A stretch of DNA of 64,000 nt from Bacteroidetes bacterium GWF2_41_31. Lineage in GTDB: Bacteria > Bacteroidota > Bacteroidia > Bacteroidales > F082. Within the stretch, counting starts at the first letter, position 1. Every line of letters begins with the position of its first letter. This document shows, piece by piece, positions 63,229 to 64,000 of this stretch. A program made the translations under genes and the position numbers. The notes under the pieces are model-generated. The model was not told where the DNA came from. It searched no databases and saw only the letters and a program-made list of their open reading frames with translations. The DNA lies in contig MEOL01000050.1 in the NCBI GenBank assembly GCA_001769215.1, positions 186,001-250,000 on the forward strand. The letters are read 5' to 3'.

Positions 63229-63924
63229 TTATCCCGGCACCACAAACTGGTACCCTTTCCCCTTGAGGGTAATAATTTCGATCCGTGGGTCTTCACTCAA
63301 ATAGGATCGAAGTTTTCGAACATACACATCAAGTGTTCGTGAGTTGTAATAGGAGTCGTCGCCCCAAATACTCATCAACATTGATTTGCGGTCGGTGGTT
63401 TGGTTGCGGTTGGCTGTCAATATGGTCAGCACTTCGGCTTCACGCATGGATAGTTTTCTCACCTGGTTCTTCAAAATCAACTCATATCGATCGGGTGAAA
63501 ACAAATAGTTTCCCAGGGTAATGGGTGCACCTTTTTCTGTCCCTTGATGAGCCGACAGTTGTATGATATTCAGTTGGTTGTTGATGCGGGCAATCAGCTC
63601 TTTTATGCTAAACGGCTTCTTGATGTAGTCGGTGCCACCGCTTTCAAAACCCTGAACCAGGTCGTTGGTTTCAATTTTGGCTGTTACAAATATGATGGGG
63701 AGTTTGGGAAAACGACTCCGAATCTGTCGACCCAATGTAAAACCATCAACATTGGGCAGCATCACATCCAATATACATATCTCAGGGGTAAAGATGTCAA
63801 ATGCTGACATTACGCGGGCACCATCACCAATAAGCAAAACCTCAAACTCCTGACTTTCCAGAGTTTCTTTTACAATCTTACCCAGAAAGGGTTCGTCTTC
63901 TATATAAAGTATCTTTCGTTTCAT
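63229..63924 (-). CDS. Two-component response regulator, OmpR/PhoB family
   Basis: 231 residues. The receiver domain has Asp10, phospho-acceptor Asp53 in CILDVMLPNVDG, and the Thr and Lys of FVTAK and IKKPFSIKEL. The DNA-binding winged helix follows: LSMREAEVLTILTANRNQTT, SIWGDDSYYNSRTLDVYVRK and ITLKGKGYQFVVPG. The start overlaps the stop of the kinase gene (ATGA), so the two are one operon. The stimulus is unknown. Confidence 0.93.
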   Translation of the reverse strand: MKRKILYIEDEPFLGKIVKETLESQEFEVLLIGDGARVMSAFDIFTPEICILDVMLPNVDGFTLGRQIRSRFPKLPIIFVTAKIETNDLVQGFESGGTDYIKKPFSIKELIARINNQLNIIQLSAHQGTEKGAPITLGNYLFSPDRYELILKNQVRKLSMREAEVLTILTANRNQTTDRKSMLMSIWGDDSYYNSRTLDVYVRKLRSYLSEDPRIEIITLKGKGYQFVVPG

Positions 63925-63998
63925 TGCTTTATTGCCGGAAAAATAAGTGTGAACTGACAGCCTCCTCTATCTAAATTCTTTACACCAATCCTGCCTTG
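63921..63998 (-). CDS. C-terminal end of a sensor histidine kinase, partial
   Basis: Only the last 25 codons lie in the window: GRIGVKNLDRGGCQFTLIFP, then AIKQ and a stop that overlaps the response regulator start. A Gly-rich turn and GxxFTLxFP is the usual end of the HATPase_c domain. The rest of the gene lies beyond base 64000. Confidence 0.75.
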   Translation of the reverse strand, partial: QGRIGVKNLDRGGCQFTLIFPAIKQ

Positions 63999-64000
63999 AT

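Overview
The window comes from a Bacteroidetes chromosome, probably a Bacteroidales/Marinilabiliales-type marine or sediment organism. Supporting signs are Por (type IX) secretion C-terminal sorting domains on two large exported proteins, SPII lipoproteins, mostly weak Shine-Dalgarno sequences with a few TAnnTTTG-type promoter boxes, Bacteroidetes-style tyrosine recombinases and mobilisation genes, and a prfB gene with the classical +1 frameshift. About 0-45.5 kb is AT-rich accessory DNA. From about 46.2 kb onward the DNA is more GC-rich and holds housekeeping genes.

Layout. (1) 0-1.2 kb: end of a tyrosine recombinase and a RadC-like JAB protein, typical island genes. (2) 1.8-11.2 kb: a co-directional cluster of five exported proteins (lipoprotein, T9SS protein, YadA-head/tail-fibre-like protein, a secreted protein, and a 1254-residue M23-like/PKD/T9SS protein), likely a surface adhesion or colonisation locus. 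(3) 11.5-26.9 kb: a mobilisable module bracketed by two homologous, structured, same-orientation elements (11490-11641 and 26685-26936). It carries a coiled-coil protein, a methylase-like protein without the usual NPPY motif, a giant TPR protein, a three-gene set (GG-repeat protein, membrane JAMM protease, E1/ThiF-like enzyme), a small HTH protein, DUF2958, MobC-like and relaxase genes, a VirD4-like ATPase and a small membrane protein, followed by a dense run of about nine different hairpins. (4) 27.2-29.4 kb: two exported proteins. (5) 29.6-39.9 kb: a type I restriction-modification operon (hsdM, ORF6N gene, hsdS, hsdR) with a SIR2-HerA pair inserted between hsdS and hsdR, and a SymE-like gene upstream. 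(6) 40.1-45.5 kb: a membrane TPR protein, a possible CheD/CNF-like Cys-His enzyme, two convergent tyrosine recombinases and a truncated 3' piece of tRNA-Met, the probable attachment site closing the island. (7) 45.9-59.9 kb: a small ORF, tRNA-Lys with tRNA-derived tandem repeats, meaB, trkA-trkH, prfB, recX, a tripartite hipB-hipS-hipT module, an M3 peptidase, a beta-lactamase-family hydrolase and a DUF5131 protein, separated by REP-like palindromes and three copies of a 75-bp coding fragment. (8) 60.3-62.0 kb: two unknown genes separated by attC-like palindromes, which looks like a small integron-type cassette array without an integrase. (9) 63.2-64.0 kb: a response regulator and the end of its histidine kinase.

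Best candidates for something undescribed: the GG-repeat/JAMM/E1 gene set (19.5-21.9 kb), which could be a ubiquitin-like or peptide-processing pathway in which the protease releases short peptides ending in Gly-Gly; the paired structured elements flanking the mobile module, whose stems keep pairing while their sequences differ; and the nine-hairpin array next to the transfer genes. All functions are inferred from sequence reading alone; no database search was run.
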